Part shown: positions 34,939 to 47,777 of the stretch, piece after piece
Layout: every line of letters starts with the position of its first letter
Position numbering within the stretch: the first letter of the stretch is position 1
Origin: Thunnus maccoyii
Lineage: Eukaryota > Chordata > Actinopteri > Scombriformes > Scombridae
Assembly (NCBI RefSeq): GCF_910596095.1
Contig: NC_056543.1
Span: forward strand, 19,669,542 to 19,733,541
Length of the DNA stretch: 64,000 bases
Reading direction: 5' to 3'
The notes under the pieces: model-generated
What the model saw: only the letters and a program-made list of their open reading frames with translations
What the model was told of the DNA's origin: nothing
Databases searched by the model: none
Translations under genes and position numbers: made by a program

Positions 34939-37900
34939 TTACTTATTCACAGACAGCAGCAGGTTAATCTGAAAGAGACAGAAAAAATAATGAGTACTCA
35001 CCATGACTTAGTTGCTTATTTAACATTTCTCTGCTGAAGTTGCTCTCAACAGTACTGCTATTATTAAAACTATGTCTAGTGCCTTTTGGCTGATGTTTTT
35101 TTTGCTGATGTCACAGTACTGTACCTGCTCCATAGATGGACATGCAATGATTTGAAGGTCTTCTCCACTGTATTCCTCCTGAAGCAAAGTGTGCAGTCGT
35201 TGGAATACCTGCTGAATGTTATTCTGTGGAAAAGACATCATGTTACTGAATGCTGGAGGGGAAATTAGTCCGGCCTACCTTTCCTAACTAACTTCTTTCC
35301 ATTTCAACTGCAGAATTTGGTTTGTCTCTCATTCAGCTTCACTTGTCACCTTCATGAACAGTAAACCTAAAAACACTTAACAAGCTCCAACTACTATAGA
35401 ACGCAGCTGCTATGCTTTCAACTAGAACCAGGAAGAGAGATCATGTCACTCCACTCTTGTTACTGGTCACTACATTTGTTTTTGAATTGATTTTAAGATT
35501 TTATTAATTATTTTAAAAGCTCTTCATGACTAGGCTTCATATTGCATTTTAGAGTTTCTCTACCCTTACTGACCTACATGCAGCCTGAGGTCCTCAGATA
35601 AGAACCTGCTGGTTGGTACCAAAACCAGATTAAGACTAGAGGGGACTATGGCTCTGGAATGACCAATACCAATTCACCATCTTCTATAAATCTCCTCTTA
35701 AAACTCATTTTTATCAACTGGCCTAACAATAATTTTTATGTTTATTATTTTTCTCTCTGATGTCCGTGATTTTGCCTTGTTGTTTTTGTTTGCTTTGTGT
35801 GAAGCACCTTGTAATGTTGGTTTTGAGTGTGGATGGAGCAGCTACAATGTTAGCATAGCTCTGATCAATCTGAACTCCATTCAGAAAACAAGCATTTTAA
35901 AAGTTATTTGCTTGTCATCTTGCAGACAGACCTGACAGCATGAATTCAGACTTTTTACTAATCGGCATCATGATGTAGTTATTTCAGCATCTATTTAATC
36001 TGTTTTTTGCAATTAAATCACGGCAAAATCTAAGTTAATTTTGGGTTCATTCAGGCTGAGCTTCAGTAACATCTTGGCGCTGGTTGAGGACTAGCTGTCT
36101 GCTGTTGCTTGCTGGCTGTTTGGGGCGAATAAACACAAATTATTCTGCTGTCAAACTCACGCAAATAACACAAGGTATTTTGTGTGTCTGCTGCACTGCT
36201 ATGTTTTCTCTGGCAGCCATGTTGCTCCAGGGTTCATGCTCAACAGTTGCCATAGTAGCCAACACACCCTACGGAAGAGGGGGGTGAGGTGGGCCTGACA
36301 GGCACTCAAACCAGCTGTTCTAAACAGGGCTGTTTAGACAGGATGAGAAGGCTACTGTGGTGCTTGATCCTTGTGGTATTTTGACCAATGCATGTCAGAC
36401 ACATTTTATTAAAGACCCCAGGGAACTGTGTCAACTTGTGTAAAAGGGGTATAATATGGCTGCTTTAAACAAAAAGGGTCACCTCAAGACCAATATTCAA
36501 AACATAGGATTTAAATCCTTTTTGTCTCCCAAACTCATTGGTCTTTTACCACAGTGACTGAGGAATAAAGAAAAAACAATAAATGCTTTCCTACCTATGA
36601 GTTCAGCTCTTCATGTGAATACACATGTATATTACATTATATTATGCAATCCCAGCTTTGTTAATGCCATATAAAAAGATTCTTTGAGCTTCAACAATGA
36701 GTTAAAAAGAAAATGATTAATGCAGTACATGCTACACCCTAGTGTTTCTGCCACCCACCCGGACAGGCTTGAAAAGGATGAACTCTGTGTCTCTATTGGC
36801 CAAGTACAAGGACATGCTCTGTAAAGTGCTTGGCAGCTTGCTCTTCATCACCCGGTAGGTTGCCATCACTATATCGTTGATCTTTGCTGAAAGGAGGGAA
36901 AAAAAAAGTACTAAGAAAAAAAAACAAAAACATTGACATGCCCTCGAGCATGCGCTATACAAGTTTTGATGAATTGCAGTTTGATGCCAGTGGCCTTTCC
37001 TGAGATAAAACCTACCTGGTTGTGCCCAAGGTTGCTGAGACAGACTGTATGTGGGACCCCCCTGGATGGCCATGGTTTTAAGAGCTGCAACCTGAGTGCA
37101 GACACAGTCAAAACAAAACAAGACAATTCATAATGACTTAATTTGTGGTACTGTGAGTCATGCAGACAAGCACAAGAACCCAGCCATCTAGTCAATTCAA
37201 TTCAGTCTTGTATTAGATAAGTAGTTGTTTTGGATAAAAAATGGATGACTATTGAAACAGAATTACTGCATTGAAAGAATTCAGAAGACAATAGGATATC
37301 AACACATCCATAAAAAACTAGCAGCAGAATTAGATATCCTAGTCGAAAAATAGTCATTTTATCTACAGTTGTCAGACCTTCAGTGATCAGTGAATACGCA
37401 AATTATTTTTTTCTTAAAGGTTTTAAAAGGTAAAAGCTGAAAAACTGAAGGTCAGAATGTGCTGTCGTTGCCTGAGGCTAAAGTCGGCATTCACTTCAGC
37501 AGTTACCTTGGTCAGAAACTCCTCAAGGTTCCCAACAAAGATCTGAGTCTGCTGCTGAATAAACTGCTCACAGCTGAACTTCAGGTGTCGGTCCACATCC
37601 TTCTTAGAGTCGATGTAGTGCTCCTTTATCTCTGGTGTTCCCTAGGGGCCACAGAGAAAAAGGGTTTAGTACTATCAAGTGGCAGTTCCCTTGGCAGGAG
37701 CTATCAAAGTGTATAAAGTGTATGGTATGTTTTAATAAAAAAAGGAAAAAAATAAAAACACTACCTCCAAAAGGAATTCAAGTATGGCGTTGTGACTGTT
37801 GAGTCGGAAGAATTTGGGAACAGCCTTAGGGTTCAGGATTTTGAAGGCAGCGTCTTGACAAAAAAAAATACAAAGAGATTAAATCTGAGCTGGGTTGTAG

Positions 37901-40900
37901 AATTAGAGTGCCCTCTAGTGCTACAAATTTAACATGACCTTGAATGAGATAAGGGTGATAGGATGAGCGAATCTGCCCTGTGAGCCATCGGTTAATGTAC
38001 ATTATGGTGTTGGATTACACTGTAATTTCCACATTAATTGTTGCCACCGGTGCATGCGATAGGCACAAGTTGCTTAATGAGCATGAGAATGTAATGACTG
38101 GCTTTATGGAGCTGAACATCAATGTTCCCTCCACCTTTAATTATCTTACCCCGAGTTTTCTTCAGGTCTAGTGAGATTTCCTTGATGGCAAAGTCGGTGT
38201 GAAATGGAGCAATCTGTTCACGCATTATTAGCAGGTGCTTGATCAGGAAAAGTTGCCCATCTATTTGCGTCTACAGAAAAAATGATAGCACACTGTTAAA
38301 ATCCACACTGCAGGCTGCCAACACAAAAGGGCATCTGCTGACTATCCGAGCTACAGAGAACATAAAAAGCGCAGGCTTAGAGGCGATAAGGGAATATGTC
38401 TAATTAATAACTCCTGATTAACCATAGCTGGAAAGGGACACATTACTGTGACAAAAAAAAGGAAGCTGAAACCATTTATCGCTCAGCTAGTGACTAAAAC
38501 ATTGGAAAAAGACATCATCAACACGGGGAGGAAACACGTCCTCTGAGATTGATGTTGCTGCATTAATTTGAAGCGCGAGGTTGAAACGGGCCAGTTACCG
38601 CTGATATTGACAGCAAATTTGAAGGTGTGAGAATAAATAAAGGATGGTCTGCTGAACGCTTTGTAGAGCATAATAAAGCACCCATTAAAATAAACTTTTA
38701 AATGACATCCCAGCTGCTTTCGTTAAACAATCTGTTGCCTGAAGGAATTTAAATGAAAGAGAACACATTTTAATTAAAAAAGGGAACTGATCTTGTTTAC
38801 TATGTCAAACAAAAGGCATATTTCCAGTTATTTTTATAATAATAAAAGAGAAAAGTTCAGTAAAAATACAAAAACCATGCTCTACTCTTAACCATGTGTG
38901 CCGACCTTGTTTTTAAGGATGATATCAGAGGCTTTAAGAAGCGACTGGATGCAGGCAGATAAGGCTTCTTGAGATAAACCCTGGAAGACTGCTCTCTGGA
39001 GAAGACACAATAAGCAACACAGGAAACATAAATACAAAAGTATGTGAAAACGATGCATCAGTATATTAGCAACTAATAGGAACTGAGGACTCACATCTAT
39101 ACATCTGTAAAGCTTGGACAGACAAACCAGCGTTCGTCTGACAGTAGGGTACCACATGCCGTGCAGATCAGCAGGAGAGATGGAGGTCTGTAGGCGTGAT
39201 GCTTCTACATTCCCTGTATTTATCGTAAAAATGGGTAAAGAGCCATCAGGCAAATGACAATAACACCGAAAGTTGTAAAAAAGAAAAAAAGCAAGTATCA
39301 AAAATCCGGAGACACGTACCAGCATTACTATTTCTTCTGCCATCAGGATCCTCAAGCTGAACATCAGAAAACGTGGATTCTTGTGACATCTGCTTCATTT
39401 GCTCTTCCTTCAAGCTCTGAGCAATTCTCTATTGATGTCAAGAACAACAAAAACAGTCAAGAGCTAGAAGATATAAAGTGACACATAATGGAAAGACTCT
39501 CATATTTGCTCTAATGGGAGGTCTCCAGGTTCTTGAAGGTTAAATTAACATAAAAGAAAAATCAACTCGCAAAACAAGTCTGAAGACAGAAAGAATGACA
39601 ATAATATACAAAGAAATATCAGAGCACACACTTGCTCTTGACATTGAGAAAATAGTGTACAAGCAACACATTTAAAGGGCTCTTGAACATTAGTTAAGAC
39701 TCAAAGGCATATTTAACTACAAGTGCAGACATTCACAAGCCCAAAGTCCTTCTGCAACCTTGAAGTTACATTATTCAACTTAATACATAAAGACTTGCTT
39801 CACTTTGGATAACACCAGAGCACTTTTTGAGATTCCTTTTGCCACATTAATAAGACGAACAACAATTCTAGATACAATCGATTTCAAGTGATTGCATTTA
39901 GTGCTGAGATGATACGTTTTTGATAAATTATTATGTCATTTGTCAAGCAAAAAAGCCAAACATTCAGTTTCTGGCTTCTCCAATGTGAGGATTTGCTCCT
40001 ATTGTCAGAAATTACAAGCATTTTGAAAACATTACCTTTGGCTCTGGGAACATGTGATGGGCATTTTTCATTATTTTTGACATTTTACATGTTGTGTAAA
40101 AGCTGGCTGAGTAGAAGCCAACTGGTCACAATTGGTGGATGTTTTCTTTCTGAGGATATTAAAACTATTTACCTCCATCATCTCCAGTTTTTCAGGATAA
40201 GCCAGATCCCCTGGAGCTGGGTTGTAGCCTGTAATATCAGTCTGGATGTAAATGTGAGTCCTGTAGACCAGCCTCTCCTGAACATCCTCCAGCATCTGCT
40301 TCACTACTGCATCAAAGGCCCCCAACTGAGAAGCTACATAAAGGCACACACACACACACACACAGGTCAGTTTACAGTTCGACCAATTCTAAAATCACAA
40401 CAACCTTTCCTTTCTAGTCCATTTTGATGTGAACAGACACAAATCCTTTCGAGTCTGAGGTATATGCTTGATGTAGAGTGATGTTGGATACGGTACGGTC
40501 ATGATGTGAATATCAGAACTGGTGAATGAGAACCAAAAAGCAGGGTGCTGTAGCATGAAAAGACTTCATGTTTTAAAGAAAAAATATTATATTCCTTTTG
40601 TTTTTCCAAAAGTACATGCTTTCTCTGGAGTTTCTACTCTCAGATACCAACCCACTAAATTGGACTAGCACCCCTTTGTAATTCTGGATGAGCAACGTTA
40701 AATCTGGAGGACCTGAATCCAATGAAATTAATCAGTGAACCTCTACAGTTTTTTTTGTTAGCCAAAAATTAAATGAGTGCTCAAGACCTGTGGTTACAAT
40801 CAGACGAAACATTTCTCACTGATAAAAATAAGCCCTGATGATGCAAGTGGATATTTGTGAGTGCCTTATTTTTCATTTATTTGCAGCTCATTCATTTTTG

Positions 40901-42509
40901 AAAAGTATATTTTTCTTTTTTCTTTAGTGATACACAAAACAAGCCAAAAGAAGTTCAAATAATTTCAACTGAAAGACAATTTTGGAGAACAACAAACTGT
41001 CATTAAGTCAACGAGTGTCCAAACCTTTTCATTGTACTGCATCACCTGCATTTTGATAACACCATTTCAAACACCCTATGTGACATTTGAGAAACTTTGA
41101 GGAGAACAAAAGCTCTAACCTACCGTTGTTATGAACGTGGTCTTCTAGCATCTCATTCTTGAGAATACCGCAGAGCTCAGACAGAGTTTCCAGGTGGATG
41201 ATATGGATGATAAGAGGCCGGAGGACATCGTACAGCGACATACATAACTTCTCTAACAGCTCGCTGTCAGAGATTAAACATTGTTAAAGTTAAGGTTATT
41301 TATGTGGCTTTCTCAAGTGATATGGGACACAGTAATGGCTAAAAATTAATTTGCATCATATAACTTTTTTTTTGCTTTTAGATGGTCATACAATGCGTTT
41401 ACCCATGGTGCATAAACTGGTATTTCAAACACTAAACACATCATAAGTACATAAGTGTAACCTAGTGCGACAGAAACAGGCTCGAGTCACGCCTTAAACA
41501 AACACATCGTGCCTGTGTGTGGGCTAAAAGGTGACTCTTGATGCCAGCGAGGTGGGTGCTACTCACTCTAGTTTGGGTGTAGGTTTCGAGAAGAACTCGT
41601 TGTATAGCTGGTGTTCATCCTGGCACACGTGAACCATAAAGGCACAGCCACTGCGGACCTGCATAAATACACATAATGATCACCCGCTGCAGTGTCTATA
41701 AAACACTCTGGCTCACCTACAAACAAGGAAACACATCCTCCCCAATAAATGATGCAGGTCCCCCCATTACAGCCATCCTTAACAAGATGCATAACCTTTC
41801 ATTAAAAAATAAAAAAAAAAGCTTGGACAGGTGATGTGGCTGTTATGACGTCTCATTGCATGAAATGACCTTTAATTACTGAATCCCCATCAAGCCAATT
41901 AGTGAGTGGTGTTTTTAATTGCCGGAACAACATTAAAATACGCAGTCTGTCCTGGTGCTGAAATTGAATCAGTTCTGGCTGAAATCTCACATTAAAATGA
42001 AAATACTTCACTATTAATATGTTGAACTTTTAAACAGTTGCACTGCAGGAACACAATAGCTTTATAGATGAGGTATGACTGAGTGTATATAAACAACGTC
42101 AATGCTCTGCACAGCAATTCAATGGTGAACAAAACAGGAATGGGATTTGGATGCCTGCTGCACACAATCTCAGGTTATACTCATCTATCATGAGCACGGC
42201 TTAGTGTCTGTAACAAATACTCCAGAAAATATCCTAGAGTCCATACTGTGCATTCTCTGCAAGCTCAAATGTCATCTGACTATATCCAAAGGGCAACTCT
42301 GCTTTGAACTAGTCATGCCTTACCAGAGCACAGTGGTCTTTGCTGTTTTGGTTGGTCAGCTCAGTAATGGTGGATGTGATGCTGGGACTGAGGAGCTGCT
42401 CTCTCTGGTCAAGGTAGCACTGGTGGATTTCATCTAAGAGTTGACTGTACCTGCTCATATCAATAGAAGGAGGGATTAGTTAATGTAGCACAGAAACTGT
42501 AGAGAAAAC

Positions 42510-42575
<66 letters not shown>

Positions 42576-45500
42576 CATATATATATACATACATATATAC
42601 ATATATATACACACACACAGTAGGTTGCTTCTTTATTCTGGACAAATAGCAACACTCACTCTGGAATCTTCTCTGCTCGCTGTTCAATCTGTTCAATCAG
42701 TGACTGAAAGATAAAAAAAATGTCAGTGCACCCTATGCTTATCTGTCATTTTATTACAGAGAATTCTCTATGCGTATTCTGTGGGTAACAAAAAAAAACA
42801 AAGAAAAACACATTATACTCACTCTAACTTTCGGTGCAACTGCTCTAAACTTAACGTAGTAAAGTGTAAAGGCATTGTCTGCATTGGTCAAACCCATTGG
42901 ATCCTGAGGAAACAAAAAAAAAATAGACTCAAGTACTGATATTGGATTAGGCGCATACAACTATCTATTGTATGCCTCTGTACATACTGTTGTTCTTGAC
43001 TGTTGTGGAGGATTTGTGTCTTTTTCTTACCCTTTTTGTTAACTGGCTTGTGAGATTCTGTATAGTGTTTACGATGTGGATCTTCATGAAGTGCATAGCT
43101 TTGGAAAGACATTGTTTAAACTTGGCCAGATAAACTGGATAGTCTTTGAAATTGGGCTGCAAATGATAGAGATTTAAAAAAAAGCGTTAGACATCTTTCA
43201 TAGTGTTCACATACAATATATAATCCTATCTATAGATCACACTACAGGTATTAGCACAGTTCTGCAATTACAGGTTTTTGATTACACACATTTCTCAATG
43301 CTGAAATCACTTCTAAACTCTTCACAGTCAGCAACAGTCATTGTGGACTTCATGACAAATCTCATGAATTGTTTTCTCACTCAAACTCATTTACAGTCCA
43401 TTTTGCATCCAACTTTAAAAACTGCTAAAATTACGTTCAAAACCTAACATAACAAAAAACACTGTAAATAAAACTGCAATTTGCTATATCAAAACAAACA
43501 AAAAAAACAATTATTTTCCTCGTGGAAGTGGAAAGTTTGTTTTGTTTTGTAGTCCTGGAATAACTTTACTTTAGAAAAAAAAAGCCTAGTAAAGTATAAA
43601 GCAGAATTTCTGATTCATTTCTGTAATACCGTAAGATAACACAATCCATGCAGTAAAGAGGTACCTTTTTGTAATTAAATCTACATTTATTCAATAAATA
43701 AATAAATAAATAAATACAATTTTAAAAAAGCTTCTTCAAACACAATATTGATACATATGGTAATGCAAGTGCTTGTGGTCTTTGTGTTATGAGAGACAAA
43801 TGTCAGTGTCATTAGAGTTACGGTACGAGTTGATTCTGAGATGTGTATCGTTGTTTTTGTTGGATTAGTGCATTTTGAATATTTGTGATGAGCTGCATGT
43901 TGGTAAAGAGAGCTGTGGCAAGAGTTTCGAAAAAGTGAACTCATTATAGAGAAATGTGTAACCAATTGTAAAACAAAACTGTATAACATCAAACAGTATT
44001 CATTTAATGCCAGACTGATGTAAGGGGGTGAGTGGGGGTCATGAACAAGCTTCATTACATAGAAGGTATTCAAACACTTTTACTACCTAAAACATTATCT
44101 AGTGCTTAGTTACTTTTTTCATTCATTAGTTTAAAAGGTAAGATGAGATCTGCACAAAAAGAACTGAGATACTGATTAGAGTGAAAGCTACTTACATGCG
44201 AAGAAACATATTCAATGCAGTCATCCAATTTAGACAGCATCGGAATAAAACCTTCACTATTTACAGACAAGGTCGGTGAGTTCAGTTTCTGTGAAGACAG
44301 AGAGAAAGCCAAGTGTGAAGTTTTTGCTAATGTAAACAAATTCATTATAATCTTCCAGCTCTTTTTCTTTTCATTTGGCAAAGTTTGCACTGCTAGAAAT
44401 GTGTTGCTTTTAATTTGACGCCAGACTGATTTACAACTTTTACTTATTATATTTATATAAGTTAATATGATTAAAAGTTTTGTGGATCAGGTGAGACAAA
44501 ATCTCATGTCTTATTCAGGGAAAGAAACAGTAGATAGTGATGAAAAAGACAATAAAGTTGGACTACATTGTTGGAGTTGGAGTACACGGTCATAAAGCTC
44601 TTTAGAGAGAAGGAAATATAATTAACATCCAAGTTTTTGTTTTTTTTGAATAAGATTTTCAATCTGGAAACATAACTGACGATCCTTAATAATAATAAAT
44701 ATTCAATTAATTTCCAATGCACACAAATTTTGTTGTCAAATGTTTCAAGATGACGGACAAACAAGAAACCCAGCTTACCGTGTTTATGTTTTCTAACTCA
44801 TTAAAATATGACAGTTTCTGCTGTATGCTCTCTGCCAGGTCAACAAGCTCTGCCTGCAAAGAGAGAAAAACAACAAAGCACAGTTGACACAATACAGCGT
44901 GACAGTGTAATTTCAGCTCAAGTTCCTGGTCCAATCTACATATATTTACGAACATGAACATCTATTTGCAGGAGTTGGAAAAAAAAAAACAAGAAACAAC
45001 AGAAGAATGAAAACCGCAGAGTCGAGAAGGTATTAAATATATCACAGAGGGAATGAGCAGCAGACAGATTTTTTGACCTTCAGAGTGCTTGCTAAAGTAT
45101 TTCGTCCTCAGTGGCCCCTTTGGATGTTTCTACAGTTGTTTTTACACAGTTAAGTCAAAATCGTACGTTTCAAGGTTTGAGATGGAGGCTCATGTTCGTA
45201 AATACTAATCAGTCTGTTCTGGACTGTAAGAAAAATACATTCAAATCGGGTTGTCATGTCAATAAAGCTTTGGTTTACAGTTGATAGGAGAGTGTGCAAC
45301 TTACCTGTTCTTTTAGGAGTTGTTCACAGGCCTCATGTAATGTGCCTGTCTTATTGGACACAAACAGGTACTGTTTCTGGAGGGAGTCCAACTGCTCCAG
45401 AGCTGCACTGACATCTTTCAGAATAGCATCGCATTGCTCCTGGTAGCAGTTTAGATCATCTCTGGTTTTCCTGAAGGGAAAGTAGACATCTGTTTGTTTA

Positions 45501-47445
45501 CCTAAAGACGGACAATGCAGTGAAGGCTGAACCCGCAACAGTAATGTCACAGCTGATGTGTTCCACCAGATGTCAAAGGCAAAATACCTGCTGTAACATC
45601 ACTTATTGGGGTGTTGCTAGGAGATAAGAAGGAAAGTTTTGCCCAAACAGAGCAGCGCTGCAGCAAATTTCTGCCAGAAGCCTTTATTTTACTCCTACTC
45701 TGTTGAATGAACTGTCTGATGATCTGTCATAACTGTGCCCACATACAAAAGTAAACTCAAAATTCTCACATTTCTATTTTCACAGGCTTATGATGAGTGT
45801 TGTGTGTGTCTATGGTGTATGTCTGTGGGGCTGATGAGGGTTATTTTCCATATTTGAGTAGGAAGGTCTTTGCAAGTGCATTTTAATGTAACCCATATTG
45901 AGTTTACTGGTAATTATGTGTTGCTATGATATATAAATAAAATTTTCTTTTCTTTCCTGAGTGGATTTTTACTGATTTACCTTCTCAAGAAACCTTTCTC
46001 TAAAGCTCCTCTAAACAAGCATCTAACCAATGTAGAGCTGCAACGATTGGTCGATTAATCGATTAGTTGCCAACTATTAAATTAATCTCCAGCTATTTTG
46101 ATAATCGATTAATCGTTTGGAGTCATTCTTGAAGAAAAAGAAAATTCTCTGGTTCCAGTTTCTCAAATATGAATGACATTTGAGGACGTCACCTTGGGCT
46201 TTGAGGAAATCTCACATTTTTTTAGACCAAACAGCTAATCGATTAACCGGGAAAATAATCATCAGATTAATCAATAATGAAAACAATCATTAGTTGCAGC
46301 CCTAAACCAATGCCCACAGTATGACACTACAAGCTAGTGTGAATTAGGGATGCACCGATCCCACTTTTTCAGCCCTGATACCTATACCAATATCTGGGAT
46401 CTGAGTATCAGCCGATACCAGGTACCGACTCGATACCAGTGTTCAATTAATAAGAGAGACTGGGATCATTATTTTATGTGTAAGGCAAAATCAGGCTTGA
46501 CTTAAACATTGCTTTCCCAACTTTGTTAATCAAAATGCAACAAATAAATGCATAGATATAATTTTACTGAATTGTTATATATTAAAGTAATGGTATCCAC
46601 ATCAATACCAGATCGGCCCATTGTCACCAGTACACAATCCAGCTATTTGAGTCAGTATTGGACTGATATTAGTATCGGTGCATCTCTAGTCTGAATCACT
46701 TTTAACATTAATGCACCTGTATTTTGCGCTCTCGTCCTGGTCCATGTTTGCCTGTAACTTGGCAAACCAGGCAAAAAACTGCAACACAAATTGGCATCAC
46801 ATTACATTACAACCATGCATATTATTGTGGAGCAGTATGTGTGACTGGATACAGCGCCTGTGAGGTCACCTGCTGTGCGGTTTCTATCCTGTCACTGTCC
46901 ATGTCAAGCATCTGGAAACCCTTGAGCAGGACGTCCTCTGTTGAGGCGGGCACAGTCGCTGTGAAAGGAGACTGCAGGGACCGAGAAGAGAGGCTACACA
47001 GGTCCTCGATGGGTAGCTGCGAAAAACAAAACAGTCAGGGCTGTTTGTACACAGGCTAGCCTTCGTACGAAGCTGTCTGGATGCCTGACGTGGCGGAGTG
47101 CAAGTTACTTAGCATACAAACTAGCATTCAGTGATATATCAACTTTAATATCCTGTTTACATAGCAGGGAAGTGTTCACACACAGGTGGCTTGTGGGTTT
47201 AGTTCTCCTGGCTGGCGTTATAAAGTCAGTTAGCAATACTGTTAGCTGTTTAGCTGTTTAGCTGTCTCACATCTTACCTCTGACGGGACAGAGAGCGTTT
47301 CAGAGGCGGTTCGGATCTCCAGCACAGAGTCCGTTTGTTTCTCCGTGAGGGGAGCCATGGCATCGGTGCGGCGATCCCATAATGACAGTTTCTCCCGGGT
47401 TTCTTTATCTGTTAGATCCAGGAGGGACTGATCTGTGGACGCCAT
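34939..47445 (-). CDS. cog3: Conserved oligomeric Golgi complex subunit 3
   Basis: Subunit of lobe A of the COG tethering complex, which captures recycling intra-Golgi vesicles and is needed for normal glycosylation. All 23 coding exons were placed: 47445-47278, 47016-46870, 46778-46717, 45470-45305, 44853-44779, 44288-44196, 43156-43031, 42903-42823, 42703-42660, 42450-42324, 41658-41567, 41263-41124, 40333-40173, 39428-39320, 39213-39095, 38995-38906, 38270-38150, 37853-37765, 37641-37507, 37091-37016, 36886-36759, 35223-35125, 34968-34939. Joined length 825 residues (human 828). Near-identical blocks include [71 protein letters not shown] and [14 protein letters not shown], ending [10 protein letters not shown] plus a short last exon. 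The start is MASTDQ; an upstream in-frame GTG is not needed. The exon 16 donor is GTCGGC, atypical after GT. It is a housekeeping gene with a GC-rich promoter. Confidence 0.96.
35385..35830 (+). mobile_element. 3' end of a LINE (Rex/CR1/L2-like), decayed
   Basis: The plus strand contains, in broken frames, the end of a non-LTR retrotransposon [23 protein letters not shown] near the start, a charged PKPD stretch around 35620, and [11 protein letters not shown] near 35690-35720, followed by the GTGAAGCACCTTGTAATG tail motif (35799-35816) common at the 3' end of such fish elements. It lies in the cog3 intron between exons 22 and 21, antisense to cog3. Family is assigned from memory of these motifs. 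Confidence 0.6.
36180..36475. repeat. Fragment of a fish MITE-like repeat in a cog3 intron
   Basis: Contains ATTTTATTAAAGACCC and ends with AAAAGGGGTATAATATGGCTGC, resembling the end of the TTAA-flanked element at 20903-21572. Only one terminus is recognisable and no target duplication is visible. Confidence 0.4.
40345..40364. repeat. (CA)10 microsatellite next to the cog3 exon 13 acceptor
   Basis: Ten CA units on the plus strand read as (TG)10 in the cog3 sense, ending 11 bases before the 3' splice site of exon 13 (exon edge 40333), where a pyrimidine tract would normally lie. Confidence 0.85.
42511..42620. repeat. Compound (TA)n(CA)n microsatellite in a cog3 intron
   Basis: TA repeats (42511-42534) pass into CA repeats (42535-42568), then mixed TA/CATA units, ending with a short CA run at about 42620. 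It lies between cog3 exons 9 and 10, about 40 bases from the exon 9 donor. Confidence 0.9.
43693..43716. repeat. (AATA)n microsatellite
   Basis: Six AATA units in the cog3 intron between exons 7 and 6. Confidence 0.85.
46025..46312. mobile_element. hAT-type MITE with 8-bp target duplication (cog3 intron 3, first of two)
   Basis: The element itself is 46033-46304. Its ends are inverted repeats starting TAGAGCTGCAAC on the left and TAGGGCTGCAAC on the right (reverse complement). It is flanked by a perfect 8-base direct repeat AACCAATG (46025-46032 and 46305-46312), the target duplication length of hAT transposons. The interior is rich in self-complementary ATCGATTA motifs and has no transposase frame. 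Confidence 0.85.
46337..46696. mobile_element. hAT-type MITE with 8-bp target duplication (cog3 intron 3, second of two)
   Basis: Element 46345-46688 has inverted ends TAGGGATGCACCGAT and TAGAGATGCACCGAT. The 8-base flanks are GTGTGAAT (46337-46344) and GTCTGAAT (46689-46696), seven of eight matching, fitting an aged hAT insertion. It begins only 32 bases after the end of the neighbouring MITE's right target repeat, and its end sequence differs from that neighbour, so it is a different hAT subfamily. There is no coding capacity. Confidence 0.8.
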
Positions 47446-47607
47446 CGTCACTCTGGACAGACAGCAGCACCAACGTCAGCAGGTCAGCAGAGGCAGCAGT
47501 GGCACTCCATACTTCCTGTTCCGGGAGCGGGGGCGGGGTTTGATGAAGTGGTTTGGGTTTGATCGTGGTCTTGATGGTTACCCTATATTTGTGAAACTCT
47601 CGCGAGA
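47446..47607 (-). promoter_or_regulatory. cog3: GC-rich cog3 promoter
   Basis: Directly upstream of the cog3 ATG (reading toward higher coordinates) lie an ETS-like ACTTCCTG (about 47510-47517), a GC box within GGGGGCGGGG (about 47529-47538) and the palindrome TCTCGCGAGA (47598-47607). The palindrome is the motif bound by BANP at CpG-rich housekeeping promoters. No TATA box is seen, as expected for a broadly expressed gene. Confidence 0.6.
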
Positions 47608-47777
47608 CTACACGCGTTGTTTCTTCACTGTGTACGTTGTACAAAATAATTATGTTTTATGATGTGACAACGCTGTGGTTAAGGTCTGGTTATGGTTAGG
47701 CACAAAAAAACAAAAAAGTACTTGGTTTGGGTTAGGAAAACATCATGGTTTGGGTTAAAATTATCACTCTCGCGAGA
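47598..47777. repeat. Repeat unit with GGTTAGG-like motifs bounded by two TCTCGCGAGA palindromes
   Basis: The stretch 47675-47765 contains GGTTATGGTTAGG, TGGTTTGGGTTAGG and ATGGTTTGGGTTAAA, a pattern common in a dispersed fish repeat. Identical TCTCGCGAGA palindromes, each within ACTCTCGCGAGA, occur at 47598-47607 and 47768-47777 and bracket the unit. Confidence 0.5.

Noticed and set aside
36732-37121. 129-codon minus-strand open frame treated as a separate gene
   Set aside because: It is read-through of cog3 exons 20-21 and their intron.
42511-42620. Repeated units considered as a CRISPR array
   Set aside because: Dinucleotide microsatellite in a vertebrate intron, with no spacers.
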